The notes below the pieces were generated by a model. The model saw only the letters and a program-made list of their open reading frames with translations. It made no database searches and was not told where the DNA came from. Made by a program: the position numbers and the translations under genes. Source: an uncultured Pseudomonadales bacterium (lineage in GTDB: Bacteria; Pseudomonadota; Gammaproteobacteria; Pseudomonadales; Pseudohongiellaceae). Taken from it: 64,000 nucleotides of DNA. This document shows, piece after piece, positions 55,759 to 64,000 of the stretch (its first letter is position 1; the number at the start of each line of letters is the position of its first letter). The stretch lies in the NCBI GenBank assembly GCA_943789335.1, contig CALSTS010000004.1:1-64000 (forward strand). Direction: 5' to 3'.

Positions 55759-55989
55759 GTATGAGCCTTATAAAATTGTACGGTTGATAATAATTAAAAG
55801 GTACTGACAAAGCTCAAGGAATAGTTCTATATTCTTATTTTCTTATATTAAAAACTATAAAGTAATTTGACTTTAAATCAGCATAAACTTAAAAAGCTAT
55901 TAATAACAAATAACACTTAGGCTCCTTGGTAAAGAACCGGATAAAGTACCGAAGTCCTGCTTTAAAGAAATATTTTAGGAGAGATGACT

Positions 55990-57108
55990 ATGCCAACTAA
56001 TGCACGCGCTGCAATCTGCCGTGGAAATGAACACCCTTTCGCAATTGAAGATGTCGTATTAGATGATCTTCAGCCCAATGAACTTAAAATTCGCATGGTA
56101 GCGTCAGGTATTTGTCATACTGACCTCGCAGTACGTGATGCCCAGCTACCAGTCCCCCACCCTATTGTATTAGGTCATGAGGGTGCAGGTATTGTTGAAG
56201 AAGTAGGTAATGACGTCACTATTGTAAAACCCGGGGATAGAGTTGTGATGAGCTTTAATAGTTGTGGCGGTTGCCCTAGTTGCGACAACAGCTCACCAAC
56301 CTATTGCTATGAATTTTTTAAATACAATTGGGATGGCAAACGCCCTGATGGTTCATCAACCATGACTCTCAACGGCGAACACATGAATGCTAGCTTTTTT
56401 GGTCAATCTAGTTTTGCGACACATGTCATCGCTAACGATAGAAATATCGCTAGAGTACCTGATTCTGCTGCGCATATTCCACTTGAGCAATTATCACCAA
56501 TTGGTTGCGGCTTAATGACGGGCGCGGGTGCAGTTTTACGTAGCATGAAAGTACGAGCCGGTATGTCTATTGCCATTTTCGGCTCAGGTACAGTGGGTAT
56601 GGCGGCAGTTATGGCTGCCAAACTTGCGGGTGCAAATCCTATTATTGCTGTTGATGTTAATGATGATCGTCTCGCCCTTGCTAAAGAGCTTGGCGCCACT
56701 CACACTTTTAATGCAAAAGATGATGCTATTGAAAAAATTCGTGACCTTTGTCCTAAAGGTTTAGGTTACGCATTCGATACCACGGGTATTAATAAAGTTA
56801 TCGAAGATGCCTTTAGCCTGACTACCTTTAAATCAATAATAGGCCTTGTCGGCGCTTCTGGGCCTGAAGATATGTTACAGTTTAACGAGCTCACTCTTAT
56901 GGCTGGCGGTCGCACAGTCATGGGCATACTCGGTGGTGATAGTGACATCAACAATTTCCTCTGTGAATTAATTGGCTATCATATAGAAGGCAAATTTCCT
57001 TTCGAAAAATTGATTGGGTATTTCGATTTCGACAACATTAATGAAGCTATTGAAGCAAGTGAAAATGGTTCTGTAGTAAAACCAGTTCTTCGGATTAGCC
57101 CGGAGTAA
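55990..57108 (+). CDS. Zinc-dependent alcohol dehydrogenase (aryl/benzyl-alcohol type)
   Basis: A medium-chain dehydrogenase of 372 residues. Catalytic zinc ligands are in GICHTD and GHEGAG; the structural zinc has four cysteines in SCGGCPSC and the following TYC. The NAD site is GSGTVG with an acidic VDVNDDR end favouring NAD over NADP. ATG 55990 is preferred over ATG 55984 because AGGAG is 7-8 bases before it. It resembles aryl-alcohol dehydrogenases (XylB-like); short alcohols are possible. Confidence 0.93.
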   Translation: MPTNARAAICRGNEHPFAIEDVVLDDLQPNELKIRMVASGICHTDLAVRDAQLPVPHPIVLGHEGAGIVEEVGNDVTIVKPGDRVVMSFNSCGGCPSCDNSSPTYCYEFFKYNWDGKRPDGSSTMTLNGEHMNASFFGQSSFATHVIANDRNIARVPDSAAHIPLEQLSPIGCGLMTGAGAVLRSMKVRAGMSIAIFGSGTVGMAAVMAAKLAGANPIIAVDVNDDRLALAKELGATHTFNAKDDAIEKIRDLCPKGLGYAFDTTGINKVIEDAFSLTTFKSIIGLVGASGPEDMLQFNELTLMAGGRTVMGILGGDSDINNFLCELIGYHIEGKFPFEKLIGYFDFDNINEAIEASENGSVVKPVLRISPE

Positions 57109-57116
57109 ATTTATGC

Positions 57117-57164
57117 TTAGTCTTTGATAAATACAGTTTTATTTATGCACTTACCAAAGGCTAA
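57117..57164 (+). terminator. Possible terminator hairpin after the alcohol dehydrogenase
   Basis: TTAGTCTTTG pairs with CAAAGGCTAA (one G-T wobble) around a 28-base AT-rich loop. No clean T-run follows, so this may be only a 3'-end-protecting hairpin. Confidence 0.4.
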
Positions 57165-57279
57165 ATTTATTCGATGCCACGGCAATTTTGCCTATTGGCA
57201 TATTTTTTATTATTCCGTTCATTGAGATTGTTTTTTTAAAGTAAGGTCTTAAAAAACAGTAGCTATTGAGATAAATATA

Positions 57280-58125
57280 ATGATTTCTTCTATAAAAGAA
57301 ACGAATTCAATAAAAATAAAAAAATCTTTTATTTGGCTATCGCTGCTTTTAGTTGCATGTACGCCAAATGTGAGTCTTGATAATTCAGACACGCTTGAAT
57401 TAACTCCTATAGTAAAAGTTGTAACCTCTGGGGGCTTTGCAGCTGCTTACAATAATTTGATCCCTCAGATAGAAACCGAGCTTGGTATAGTTTTACAAAC
57501 TGAATACGGGGCCTCTTCTGGCGGCGCTATTGACTCAATTCCCATGCGACTTGAAAACGGTGAAAATTTTGATGTCATCATTTTATCTCGAGGATCACTT
57601 GATAACTTAACTGAAGCCGGCTTCGTTACCAGCGAAACAAGAATAGACCTGGTTCATTCAATGATTGGTATGGCAGTTAGGGCAGGCGCTACTGTTCCTG
57701 ATATCAGCGATGTAGAAACATTCATTCAAGTTTTAATGGACGCTCAATCTATTGGCTATTCTGCTAGCGCCAGTGGCACCTATCTTTCCACAACACTATT
57801 TCCTGATATGGGCCTTTGGGAAGTTCTGGAGCCCAAAAGCAACAGGATTCAAAGTGAACGTGTAGCATCAGTTGTGGCTCGTGGCGATGTAGAGATAGGC
57901 TTTCAGCAAATTAGCGAAATCTTACCGATTCCAGGCATCATTTTTGCTGGAGCTATTCCAAGCGAGCTACAAAGAATAACTACATTTTCTGCCGGTGTTT
58001 TGAAATCCGCTTCAAACCCTGAAGATGCATTACGCTTGCTCGAATACTTATCATCTGAGGCAGTAGCTCCAGCAATTTCAGAGTCAGGTTTATCACCAGT
58101 TGTTTTAGAAAACACAAACCTATGA
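57280..58125 (+). CDS. ModA-like substrate-binding lipoprotein
   Basis: A 281-residue receptor (lipobox LVAC, C27). KVVTSGGFAAAYNNLIPQIETELGI, TEYGASSGGAIDSIPMRLENGENFDVIILSR and IGYSASASGTY follow the ModA layout (type 2 periplasmic binding fold). The loop has SGGFAAA rather than the AASSL-type oxyanion contact, so molybdate is doubtful and an organic anion more likely. It overlaps the TctC gene by an ATGA-type junction, so it belongs to the TTT operon. Confidence 0.82.
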   Translation: MISSIKETNSIKIKKSFIWLSLLLVACTPNVSLDNSDTLELTPIVKVVTSGGFAAAYNNLIPQIETELGIVLQTEYGASSGGAIDSIPMRLENGENFDVIILSRGSLDNLTEAGFVTSETRIDLVHSMIGMAVRAGATVPDISDVETFIQVLMDAQSIGYSASASGTYLSTTLFPDMGLWEVLEPKSNRIQSERVASVVARGDVEIGFQQISEILPIPGIIFAGAIPSELQRITTFSAGVLKSASNPEDALRLLEYLSSEAVAPAISESGLSPVVLENTNL

Positions 58126-59144
58126 TGAAATTATTAAACAATGGCTATCTGATTAGCGCTAAAAATTTAAGCTTAGTTATTTGCTTAGGCCTGTTCTTAA
58201 ATATTTATATTCCGTCTGTTAATTCACAAGAATTTCCTGACCAACCCTTCACATTAGTGGTCGGTTTTGGAGTGGGTGGAAGTGTCGACAGAATGACAAG
58301 AGTTGTATCAACTTACCTGGCTGAAGAGCTTGGTCAACCTGTACAAGTGATAAACCGAAACGGCGCCGGTACACTTCTCGCAGCAAATTTTGTTTTAGGC
58401 AGGCCGCACGATGGTTACACAATTTTTGGTTCAGCCTTTTCGCCCTATTTATCGAACACCATACTGGAAGGAAATGCCGACTACAGTATTGATGACTTTT
58501 CTTACATGAATTTCCAATGGTTTGATGAAGATTTAATCGCATTAAGCAAAGCGTCAAAATACAAAAACCTGCAAGAGTTGTTGAAAGCTATTCGGACTAA
58601 TCCTAAAACAGTGCGTGCTTCTGTAGTGAGGGGTTCGGCAGGTCACTTAATGGCAAAACTACTGCTTGAGGTGAATGACATTCCGCAAGAAAATCTTAAT
58701 TTGGTCGCTTATAACAGTGGTGGCCAAGCACGTGCCGCAGTAGCCGGCGGGGTTGTCGACTTTACAGTGATCAGCGCAGAAGGCTGTGAAAGCATTCGAG
58801 AATATATTGAACCACTAGCAATAGTTAGCGACCTTCCGAACCAGGAATGGGATGCCCCAACACTCAATGATGCATTACAGGAATTAGGTTTATCAGCCCC
58901 AATATTGCCTGGCTCAATTCGTGGTTTTGCAACCACAACTGAATTTAAAACAACTTACCCTGAACGCTTTAATTTCATTAGTGCAGCACTTGAAAGAACA
59001 CTGCAAAATCCTGAACTGCAAGAATTGCTGCAACGCTCAAATATCGGCGGCCGCTGGATTGGCCCCTTACAATCAACCGAGATTATGGATACTAATTTTG
59101 AAATTTTTAAAAATTATTCTTATCTTCTCGAGTTACAAAGGTAA
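58122..59144 (+). CDS. Tripartite tricarboxylate transporter binding protein (TctC)
   Basis: A 340-residue periplasmic receptor with a signal peptide ending VNS (about residue 35). FPDQPFTLVVGFGVGGSVDRMTRVVSTYLAEELGQPVQVINRNGAGTLLAANFVLGRPHDGYTI is the Bug/TctC signature, and VRASVVRGSAGHLMAKLL and YNSGGQARAAVAGGVVDFT follow. Loop residues normally contact a di- or tricarboxylate. The genes for TctB and TctA follow directly. Confidence 0.92.
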   Translation: MMKLLNNGYLISAKNLSLVICLGLFLNIYIPSVNSQEFPDQPFTLVVGFGVGGSVDRMTRVVSTYLAEELGQPVQVINRNGAGTLLAANFVLGRPHDGYTIFGSAFSPYLSNTILEGNADYSIDDFSYMNFQWFDEDLIALSKASKYKNLQELLKAIRTNPKTVRASVVRGSAGHLMAKLLLEVNDIPQENLNLVAYNSGGQARAAVAGGVVDFTVISAEGCESIREYIEPLAIVSDLPNQEWDAPTLNDALQELGLSAPILPGSIRGFATTTEFKTTYPERFNFISAALERTLQNPELQELLQRSNIGGRWIGPLQSTEIMDTNFEIFKNYSYLLELQR

Positions 59145-59149
59145 ACGTT

Positions 59150-59599
59150 TTGGATGCAAAAAAAGCTCACATGTTTGCTGATTTATTCGTCACATTTATC
59201 ATCGCTGGAATTGTTACCTGGTATTTAATTGACGCTTACACGGCTTCTTCTCACATCATTAACTTAATTTTAGTTTTGCCAATAAGCCTTATGGTGCTGG
59301 CGCTTTGCATTGTTGAAATTATTAAACAAATTAAAAACAAAGAAGAACCAACCGAAAAACCTGAGCCTGTAATGACCGTAATACCTGTTATCTGTCTCTT
59401 TACTCTCTATATTGCCTCATTAGCCTGGTTGGGATTTGATGTTGGTACTAGCTTATTTATAGCTGCATTTTTGTGGCTGCATGGTGAACGCCGGATTATC
59501 TGGATATTGGGTTACGCTATTGCGTTTGGTTTTTTGGTGGCGCTGTTTTTTTCAGCGATGCTGCCCTACCAAATGCCAATGTTGATATTGCCTGGCTAG
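59150..59599 (+). CDS. Tripartite tricarboxylate transporter small permease (TctB)
   Basis: A 149-residue four-helix membrane protein (helices near 10-30, 38-60, 75-95 and 108-142). The start is TTG at 59150, five bases after the tctC stop, with AAAGG upstream. GFDVGTSLFIAAFLWLHGERRIIWIL is the conserved part. It pairs with TctA in sodium- or proton-driven uptake. Confidence 0.87.
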   Translation: MDAKKAHMFADLFVTFIIAGIVTWYLIDAYTASSHIINLILVLPISLMVLALCIVEIIKQIKNKEEPTEKPEPVMTVIPVICLFTLYIASLAWLGFDVGTSLFIAAFLWLHGERRIIWILGYAIAFGFLVALFFSAMLPYQMPMLILPG

Positions 59600-59615
59600 C
59601 ATTAAAAGGAACTGA

Positions 59616-61121
59616 ATGTTAGATTTTATTGCCTTACAAGCTGGTTTTGATCTGCTTTTTGCCGACGCTTCTACCTGGTTAATTGTAATACCGGGAATCT
59701 TAATCGGCTTGCTGTTTGGTGCAGTGCCCGGCTTACAAATATCAATGGCTATGGCAATTTTCTTACCAATGACTTTATATATGGATTTTATGCAGGCCAT
59801 GCTTTTCCTCACCGCAATATTTACCGGCGGTAGTTTTGGTGGCGGCATTCCTGCTATTTTGATGAATATACCTGGCACCTCTTCGTCGATCGCGACAGCC
59901 TTTGACGGATACCCGATGGCTAGAAAAGGCCAGCATAATTTGGCCTTGGGTATTGCCTTAGGCGCTTCCACACTAAGTGTAATTTTTGGCTACTTTATTT
60001 TATTATTTTTAGTGAAACCAATTTCAGAACTAGTACTCAAAATGGGGCCTGCCGAGATGAGTATTATCGTTATTTGGGGGATTACATTAATCGCAAGTTT
60101 AAGTGGTCAACATGTTATCAAAGGCATGATCGCAGGATTTTTTGGCTTGCTCCTGGGCACTGTGGGTTACGGTGAAGCTGGGGTAACACGAGGCACTTTA
60201 GGAATTAGCTATTTACTTGATGGCGTCCCGGCTATTCCAGCTATGATGGGTATGTTTGCAGCATCAGAATTATTTCGTTTAGTTAATACCAAGTATTTAG
60301 TTGATGATAGTGCGGCCCGTAAAGTTAGTATAAGCAAAATTTTCAGTGGCTTTAAAAGTGTTGTGCGCTACCCATGGGTTATGCTCAGAGGAAGTCTCAT
60401 TGGCGTTCTGGTGGGTGCAGTCCCAGGAGTGGGTTCTTCAATCGCTAATTTATTATCCTACATCCAAACCAAGCGTAACGACCCTGACCCTGACTCTTTT
60501 GGTAAAGGAAATCCAACTGGCGTAATGGCATCCGAAGCGGCTAACAGCTCTTCAGAAGCCGGTTCGATGGCAACTTTATTAGCCCTAGGGATTCCCGGTG
60601 GTGGAGCAACCGCTGTCATGCTTGCTGCTTTTTCTATGCACAATATCACTGGTGGGCCGCAGTTTATTCGTGAACAAACTGATATTGTTTATGCAATAAT
60701 ATTTGCTAATTTCGGACAGGCTTTTCTTCTAATTATTTTAGGTTTGATGTTCATTCCCGTGTTAGCAAATGTTGTCAAAGTACCAATGCATTTCTTAATT
60801 CCTTCTGTTTTAGCACTAGCAACTTTTGGCTCTTTTGGTTTAACTGGAAATCTTTCAGGTCCTATCACTGTTTTAATTTTTGCATTGATAGGCTGGGTTT
60901 TTAAACGCTACAATTTTTCAGTAGCTGCAGCAGTCATCGGCATATTGTTGGGCAGTATGGCCGAAGAGTCATTAATTTATTCTTATCAAATTAGCGGCGG
61001 GCAATGGTCATATTTACTAGAGCGACCGTTTGCAATCTTAATGTTAGTAATGCTCATGTTTTCTCTTTTCGGCGGGCATCTGGTTACTCTTCTTACTAGC
61101 AAAGTTAAAACTAATGTTTGA
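59616..61121 (+). CDS. Tripartite tricarboxylate transporter large permease (TctA)
   Basis: A 501-residue permease with about twelve helices. GILIGLLFGAVPGLQISMAMAIFLPMTLYMD and FTGGSFGGGIPAILMNIPGTSSSIATAFDGYPMARKGQ, with LIGVLVGAVPGVGSSIANLLSY and EAANSSSEAGSMATLLALGIPGGGATAVMLAAF in the second half, form the duplicated TctA signatures. It overlaps the next gene by eight bases. Confidence 0.95.
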   Translation: MLDFIALQAGFDLLFADASTWLIVIPGILIGLLFGAVPGLQISMAMAIFLPMTLYMDFMQAMLFLTAIFTGGSFGGGIPAILMNIPGTSSSIATAFDGYPMARKGQHNLALGIALGASTLSVIFGYFILLFLVKPISELVLKMGPAEMSIIVIWGITLIASLSGQHVIKGMIAGFFGLLLGTVGYGEAGVTRGTLGISYLLDGVPAIPAMMGMFAASELFRLVNTKYLVDDSAARKVSISKIFSGFKSVVRYPWVMLRGSLIGVLVGAVPGVGSSIANLLSYIQTKRNDPDPDSFGKGNPTGVMASEAANSSSEAGSMATLLALGIPGGGATAVMLAAFSMHNITGGPQFIREQTDIVYAIIFANFGQAFLLIILGLMFIPVLANVVKVPMHFLIPSVLALATFGSFGLTGNLSGPITVLIFALIGWVFKRYNFSVAAAVIGILLGSMAEESLIYSYQISGGQWSYLLERPFAILMLVMLMFSLFGGHLVTLLTSKVKTNV

Positions 61122-61866
61122 AATATTGGGGTCTGACCCCTGGCTTTTGCTATTAATTATCGCTGTCGCTTTTTTCGCTGGCATCATTCATGGTGCCATT
61201 GGCATGGTCGGTGGTCTGCTTATGACCGGGCTACTCGCACATTTCATCGGCATTAAATCAACTGTCCCCGTTATTACTTGCGCCTTAATATTTAGCCACT
61301 TTAGTCGTGGTTACATGCTGAGAAAAGACATAGAGTTTTGGACAGTGCGCCATGTCCTATTATTTGGTTTGCCAACAGTTGTATTGGGCTCTATCGTCTT
61401 TGGTTATTTATCTCCTCGAATTATCGCACTGGTATTCGGATCAGTATTAACAATTTCTATGCCTATAAAATATTGGGCGCGAAGTCATTCCATAAAAACT
61501 GGCCCAAAGCTATTAGCTGGAGCGGCAGTAGTGTGGGGAGGTTTAGCGGGCAATGTCATTGGACCCGGTTTTTTCTTAGCCCCCTTTCTATTGGGTACTG
61601 GGATGAACCGGCTGGCTTTCGTCGGCACCCTGGCAACAATTACTTTAGTCATGAACATTGTGAAAATTTCTGTCTTTGGTTTTACTGACTTGTTAACACC
61701 TGAATTAATTATTCTTGGTATTATTGCAGGCCTATCAACTATTCCAGGAAATTATCTAGGGCAAAAAGTTTTAAGAAAAATGACAGACGGCTTTCATGAA
61801 AAAATCGTCGATGTAATGACTATCATTTTAGTTGCCAACTTTTTTTATTTGGCTTTTACTTATTGA
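61114..61866 (+). CDS. TauE/SafE family membrane protein
   Basis: A 250-residue protein with about eight helices. AFFAGIIHGAIGMVGGLLMTGLLAHFIGIKS and AAVVWGGLAGNVIGPGFFLAPFLLGTGMNRLAFVGT are the two duplicated TauE glycine motifs. The family exports or imports organosulfur and other anions (sulfite, sulfoacetate, taurine). It overlaps tctA by eight bases, which suggests the operon's substrate may release an anion that must leave the cell. Confidence 0.87.
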   Translation: MFEILGSDPWLLLLIIAVAFFAGIIHGAIGMVGGLLMTGLLAHFIGIKSTVPVITCALIFSHFSRGYMLRKDIEFWTVRHVLLFGLPTVVLGSIVFGYLSPRIIALVFGSVLTISMPIKYWARSHSIKTGPKLLAGAAVVWGGLAGNVIGPGFFLAPFLLGTGMNRLAFVGTLATITLVMNIVKISVFGFTDLLTPELIILGIIAGLSTIPGNYLGQKVLRKMTDGFHEKIVDVMTIILVANFFYLAFTY

Positions 61867-61948
61867 GGTTTACACTAAAACAGATCAAACCGTAAATTTT
61901 AGACATAGTATTTTAGACATAGTTAAGCAGCTCAAAAGGAAAACCTTA

Positions 61949-62488
61949 ATGACAGACAAGCAAGAAATATTTCCATATGCTTTTGATTTAAATAACAACA
62001 CATCTGCCGACCCCGGCTTTGGCGTTAATGCTGATGACCTGCCTTATGTCGATTGGATGCCTGGCTTACGTTTAAAACTTTTAGCTGCTGATACAGAAGC
62101 AGCACGCTTTGTAGTTCGCATTCTGTTTGATGCAGGTACTCTGCTGCCTCCTCATATGCATACCGGAACTGTGCATGCTTTTACCAATTCGGGCAAATGG
62201 ACTTATCTTGAATATGATGCCGGACAAGATTGCACCGCTGGCAGCTATCTAAGTGAACCTGCCGGTTCTGTTCATACCTTAAAAGTGGCTGATGATAATA
62301 CTAAAGCAACTGATGTTTGCTTCATCGTTGAAGGTGCAATGATTCATTTCAATCCGGATGGTTCGGTTATGGCTATCGCCGACGCCAGCACTCATATCCG
62401 AGATTATGCTGAAGCCTGTAAGGCGCAGGGTTTTGATGTTCCTGAGATTGTCATGGGTGGTCAAACCACACTTGCCCAACCGGATTAA
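61949..62488 (+). CDS. ChrR-like cupin, dioxygenase-type
   Basis: A 179-residue cupin. LLPPHMHTGTVHAFTNSGKWTYLEYDAGQDCTAGSYLSEPAGSVHTLKV supplies the first metal histidines (HMHTGTVH) and the second-motif histidine (SVHTL). It resembles the 2,4'-dihydroxyacetophenone dioxygenase branch. ATG 61949 is chosen since AAGGA stands nine bases before it; the frame is open upstream. Last gene of the TTT operon, so it may oxidise or lyse the imported compound. Confidence 0.83.
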   Translation: MTDKQEIFPYAFDLNNNTSADPGFGVNADDLPYVDWMPGLRLKLLAADTEAARFVVRILFDAGTLLPPHMHTGTVHAFTNSGKWTYLEYDAGQDCTAGSYLSEPAGSVHTLKVADDNTKATDVCFIVEGAMIHFNPDGSVMAIADASTHIRDYAEACKAQGFDVPEIVMGGQTTLAQPD

Positions 62489-62572
62489 TGGCTTACTTAC
62501 TAGTGACATTATTCGATAGCTAAGCAGGCAATCGCCACTCTCAGCCACACCGTCAAAAGCTCAAAATCGTCT

Positions 62573-62588
62573 ATATTGTCGACAATAT
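62573..62588. promoter_or_regulatory. Palindromic operator 1 of prpBC
   Basis: ATATTGTCGACAATAT is a perfect 16-base palindrome upstream of the predicted -35 box. An identical core is repeated 52 bases downstream (centre to centre), about five helical turns, so a dimeric regulator bound at both would lie on the same face. Confidence 0.88.
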
Positions 62589-62600
62589 TGGCAATTAATA

Positions 62601-62641
62601 TTGACCATAACTAATTTTCTCCCTATATTGTCGACAATATA
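62601..62641 (+). promoter_or_regulatory. prpB promoter with operator 2 over the -10 box
   Basis: TTGACC (62601-62606) and TATATT (62624-62629) are 17 bases apart, a near-consensus sigma70 promoter. The second palindrome TATATTGTCGACAATATA (62624-62641) covers the -10 box, so binding should block RNA polymerase. From memory, a TTGTCGACAA core is described for GntR-family PrpR regulators of methylcitrate operons. No regulator gene is in the window. Confidence 0.85.
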
Positions 62642-62660
62642 TGCTTAATCAGAGAATGCC

Positions 62661-63545
62661 ATGAATCGCACTTCACCAGGTCAAACCTTTCGAGAACTCG
62701 TTAAAAATGAAAAACCTCTGCAATGCGTTGGAGCAATTAATGCCTATCATGCCAGGATGGCTGAAGCTGTTGGTTTTAAATCACTCTATATATCTGGTGG
62801 CGGTGTAGCCGCTGGTTCATGCGGCATTCCTGATCTAGGCATCACCACCTTAGAAGATGTTTTAACCGACCTGCGTCGTATTACTGAGGTCACTGAAGCG
62901 CCGGTAATGGTCGATATAGATGTCGGTTGGGGTGGCGCTTTTAATATCGCCCGCGCCATTAAGTCCATGAGTAAATATGGTGCAGCTGCCGTACATATTG
63001 AAGATCAGGTCATGCAGAAGCGATGTGGCCATCGACCCAACAAAGCCATTGTGTCGCAAACAGAAATGGTCGACAGAATCAAAGCAGCGGTAGATGCCAG
63101 AACCGATCCTGACTTTGTCATTATGGCGCGATCTGATGCCTTAGCCGTTGAAGGCCTAGATTCCGCTATTGATAGAGCTTGTGCTTGTGTTGAAGCAGGT
63201 GCCGATATGATCTTCCCGGAAGCGATGACTGAACTTTCCATGTATCAACAATTTGTTGATGCTGTAAAAGTCCCCGTATTAGCCAATATCACTGAATTTG
63301 GTTCAACTCCCTTATATACCACGACGGAATTAGCCGGTGCTGGCGTCAGCATCGTGCTCTACCCTTTGTCGGCTTTCCGTGCTGCCAACGCAGCTGCATT
63401 AAAGGTTTACCAGACCTTGCTGGCTGAAGGCACGCAAAAAAATGTTATAGATACTATGCAAACCCGCGATGATCTTTATGACTATCTTGATTATCACAGT
63501 TACGAACAAAAACTGGATGCGCTGTTTTCTGAGGAGGCTAAATAA
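62661..63545 (+). CDS. prpB: 2-methylisocitrate lyase
   Basis: Splits 2-methylisocitrate into pyruvate and succinate in the methylcitrate cycle of propionate. The 294-residue protein has the family signature KRCGH (residues 120-124, catalytic C122), [20 protein letters not shown], the metal segment [18 protein letters not shown] and [16 protein letters not shown]. It overlaps prpC by one base (TAATG). Two palindromes control its promoter. Confidence 0.95.
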   Translation: MNRTSPGQTFRELVKNEKPLQCVGAINAYHARMAEAVGFKSLYISGGGVAAGSCGIPDLGITTLEDVLTDLRRITEVTEAPVMVDIDVGWGGAFNIARAIKSMSKYGAAAVHIEDQVMQKRCGHRPNKAIVSQTEMVDRIKAAVDARTDPDFVIMARSDALAVEGLDSAIDRACACVEAGADMIFPEAMTELSMYQQFVDAVKVPVLANITEFGSTPLYTTTELAGAGVSIVLYPLSAFRAANAAALKVYQTLLAEGTQKNVIDTMQTRDDLYDYLDYHSYEQKLDALFSEEAK

Positions 63546-64000
63546 TGAGCAATGAGACCGAACAGGTTTTACCCAAAGCAAAAAAGTCAGTTGCCTTGTC
63601 AGGCGTAGCTGCAGGTAACACGGCCATCTGCACAGTTGGACGCACCGGTAATGATTTGCATTATCGTGGCTATGACATTCTCGATTTTGCCGAACAAGCT
63701 GAGTTTGAAGAAATTGCTCATCTACTGATACATGGTCACCTACCTAATAAAGCCGAATTAGCTGCATACAAGGCTAAGTTAAAAACCATGCGCGGCCTAC
63801 CTGAGCCTGTAAAACTTGCCATGGAAGCCCTGCCCAAAAACTCTCACCCAATGGATGTTATGCGCACGGCCTGCTCTGTTCTGGGGACTTGTTTACAGGA
63901 GAAAGAAGAACACCCCGTGGCTGAAGCGCGCGACATTATTGACCGATTAATGGCGAGCTTTGGTTCTGCTTTATTGTATTGGTATCACTTTGCAGTCAAC
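63545..64000 (+). CDS. prpC: 2-methylcitrate synthase, N-terminal part
   Basis: The first 152 codons of a citrate-synthase-family enzyme condensing propionyl-CoA with oxaloacetate; the gene runs off the window. VALSGVAAGNTAICTVGRTGNDLHYRGYDI at the N terminus and EEIAHLLIHGHLPNKAEL are typical of PrpC as opposed to GltA. Translation is coupled to prpB by the TAATG overlap. Confidence 0.95.
   Translation, partial: MSNETEQVLPKAKKSVALSGVAAGNTAICTVGRTGNDLHYRGYDILDFAEQAEFEEIAHLLIHGHLPNKAELAAYKAKLKTMRGLPEPVKLAMEALPKNSHPMDVMRTACSVLGTCLQEKEEHPVAEARDIIDRLMASFGSALLYWYHFAVN

Noticed and set aside
57280..58125. Molybdate uptake system
   Set aside because: No ModB/ModC genes nearby, the anion-contact loop differs, and the gene is in a carboxylate-transporter operon.

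Overview
The window looks like a chromosomal segment of a free-living, probably marine, aerobic gammaproteobacterium. The evidence is the conserved block nnrD-tsaE-amiC-mutL-miaA-hfq-hflX-hflK-hflC-hisZ-purA, moderate-to-low G+C, and many TRAP/TTT transporters, exported enzymes and multihaem cytochromes. The genus cannot be read from the sequence. There is no phage, insertion sequence or CRISPR array.

Layout. 1-4.5 kb: an ElaA-like acetyltransferase end, then ureohydrolase, MFS carrier and exported amidohydrolase (a guanidino/amine catabolism set, last gene frameshifted), and a VOC pseudogene with an amber codon. 4.7-5.0 kb: tRNA-Arg(TCG) beside three degenerate 93-bp copies of its own 5' half. 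5.2-18.6 kb: the core housekeeping block, plus murI on the opposite strand. amiC and mutL together carry about fifteen frameshifts between 6.95 and 9.81 kb, while hfq to purA are intact. 18.8-21.1 kb: TPR protein, DUF2889 protein, a 3'-half tRNA-Arg fragment and three tiny membrane proteins. 21.4-29.7 kb: an exported hydrolase, then a five-gene operon: TRAP transporter (DctQ, DctM, DctP), CaiB/BaiF CoA-transferase and an 807-residue protein made of two HgdA/HgdB-like halves with almost no cysteine. 29.7-34.7 kb: octahaem-TPR cytochrome, an AT-rich orphan, a haem-bearing beta-propeller and a zinc-ribbon protein. 34.7-41.3 kb: an AttEFGH-like ABC system, interrupted by an ABM-domain gene (frameshifted) and an RhlE-type helicase. 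41.4-55.8 kb: DUF5916 protein, PepSY protein, ApbE-DUF2271 fusion, gamma-glutamyltransferase, propeller, Tat-exported FAH-family enzyme, esterase, lipoprotein, aldo-keto reductase, AtuA-DUF4387 fusion and exported VOC enzyme. 56-62.5 kb: zinc alcohol dehydrogenase, then a ModA-like/TctC/TctB/TctA/TauE/cupin operon. 62.5-64 kb: prpB and partial prpC behind a sigma70-type promoter with two identical palindromic operators.

How the genes work together. Much of the accessory content is uptake and breakdown of small organic acids, with several normally cytoplasmic enzyme families carrying export signals. The best candidate for an undescribed system is the operon at 23.1-29.7 kb: a TRAP importer feeding a CoA-transferase and a fused, cysteine-poor relative of the radical 2-hydroxyacyl-CoA dehydratases. 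The frameshift cluster over mutL must be resolved first, since it is either local sequence error or a real loss of mismatch repair.
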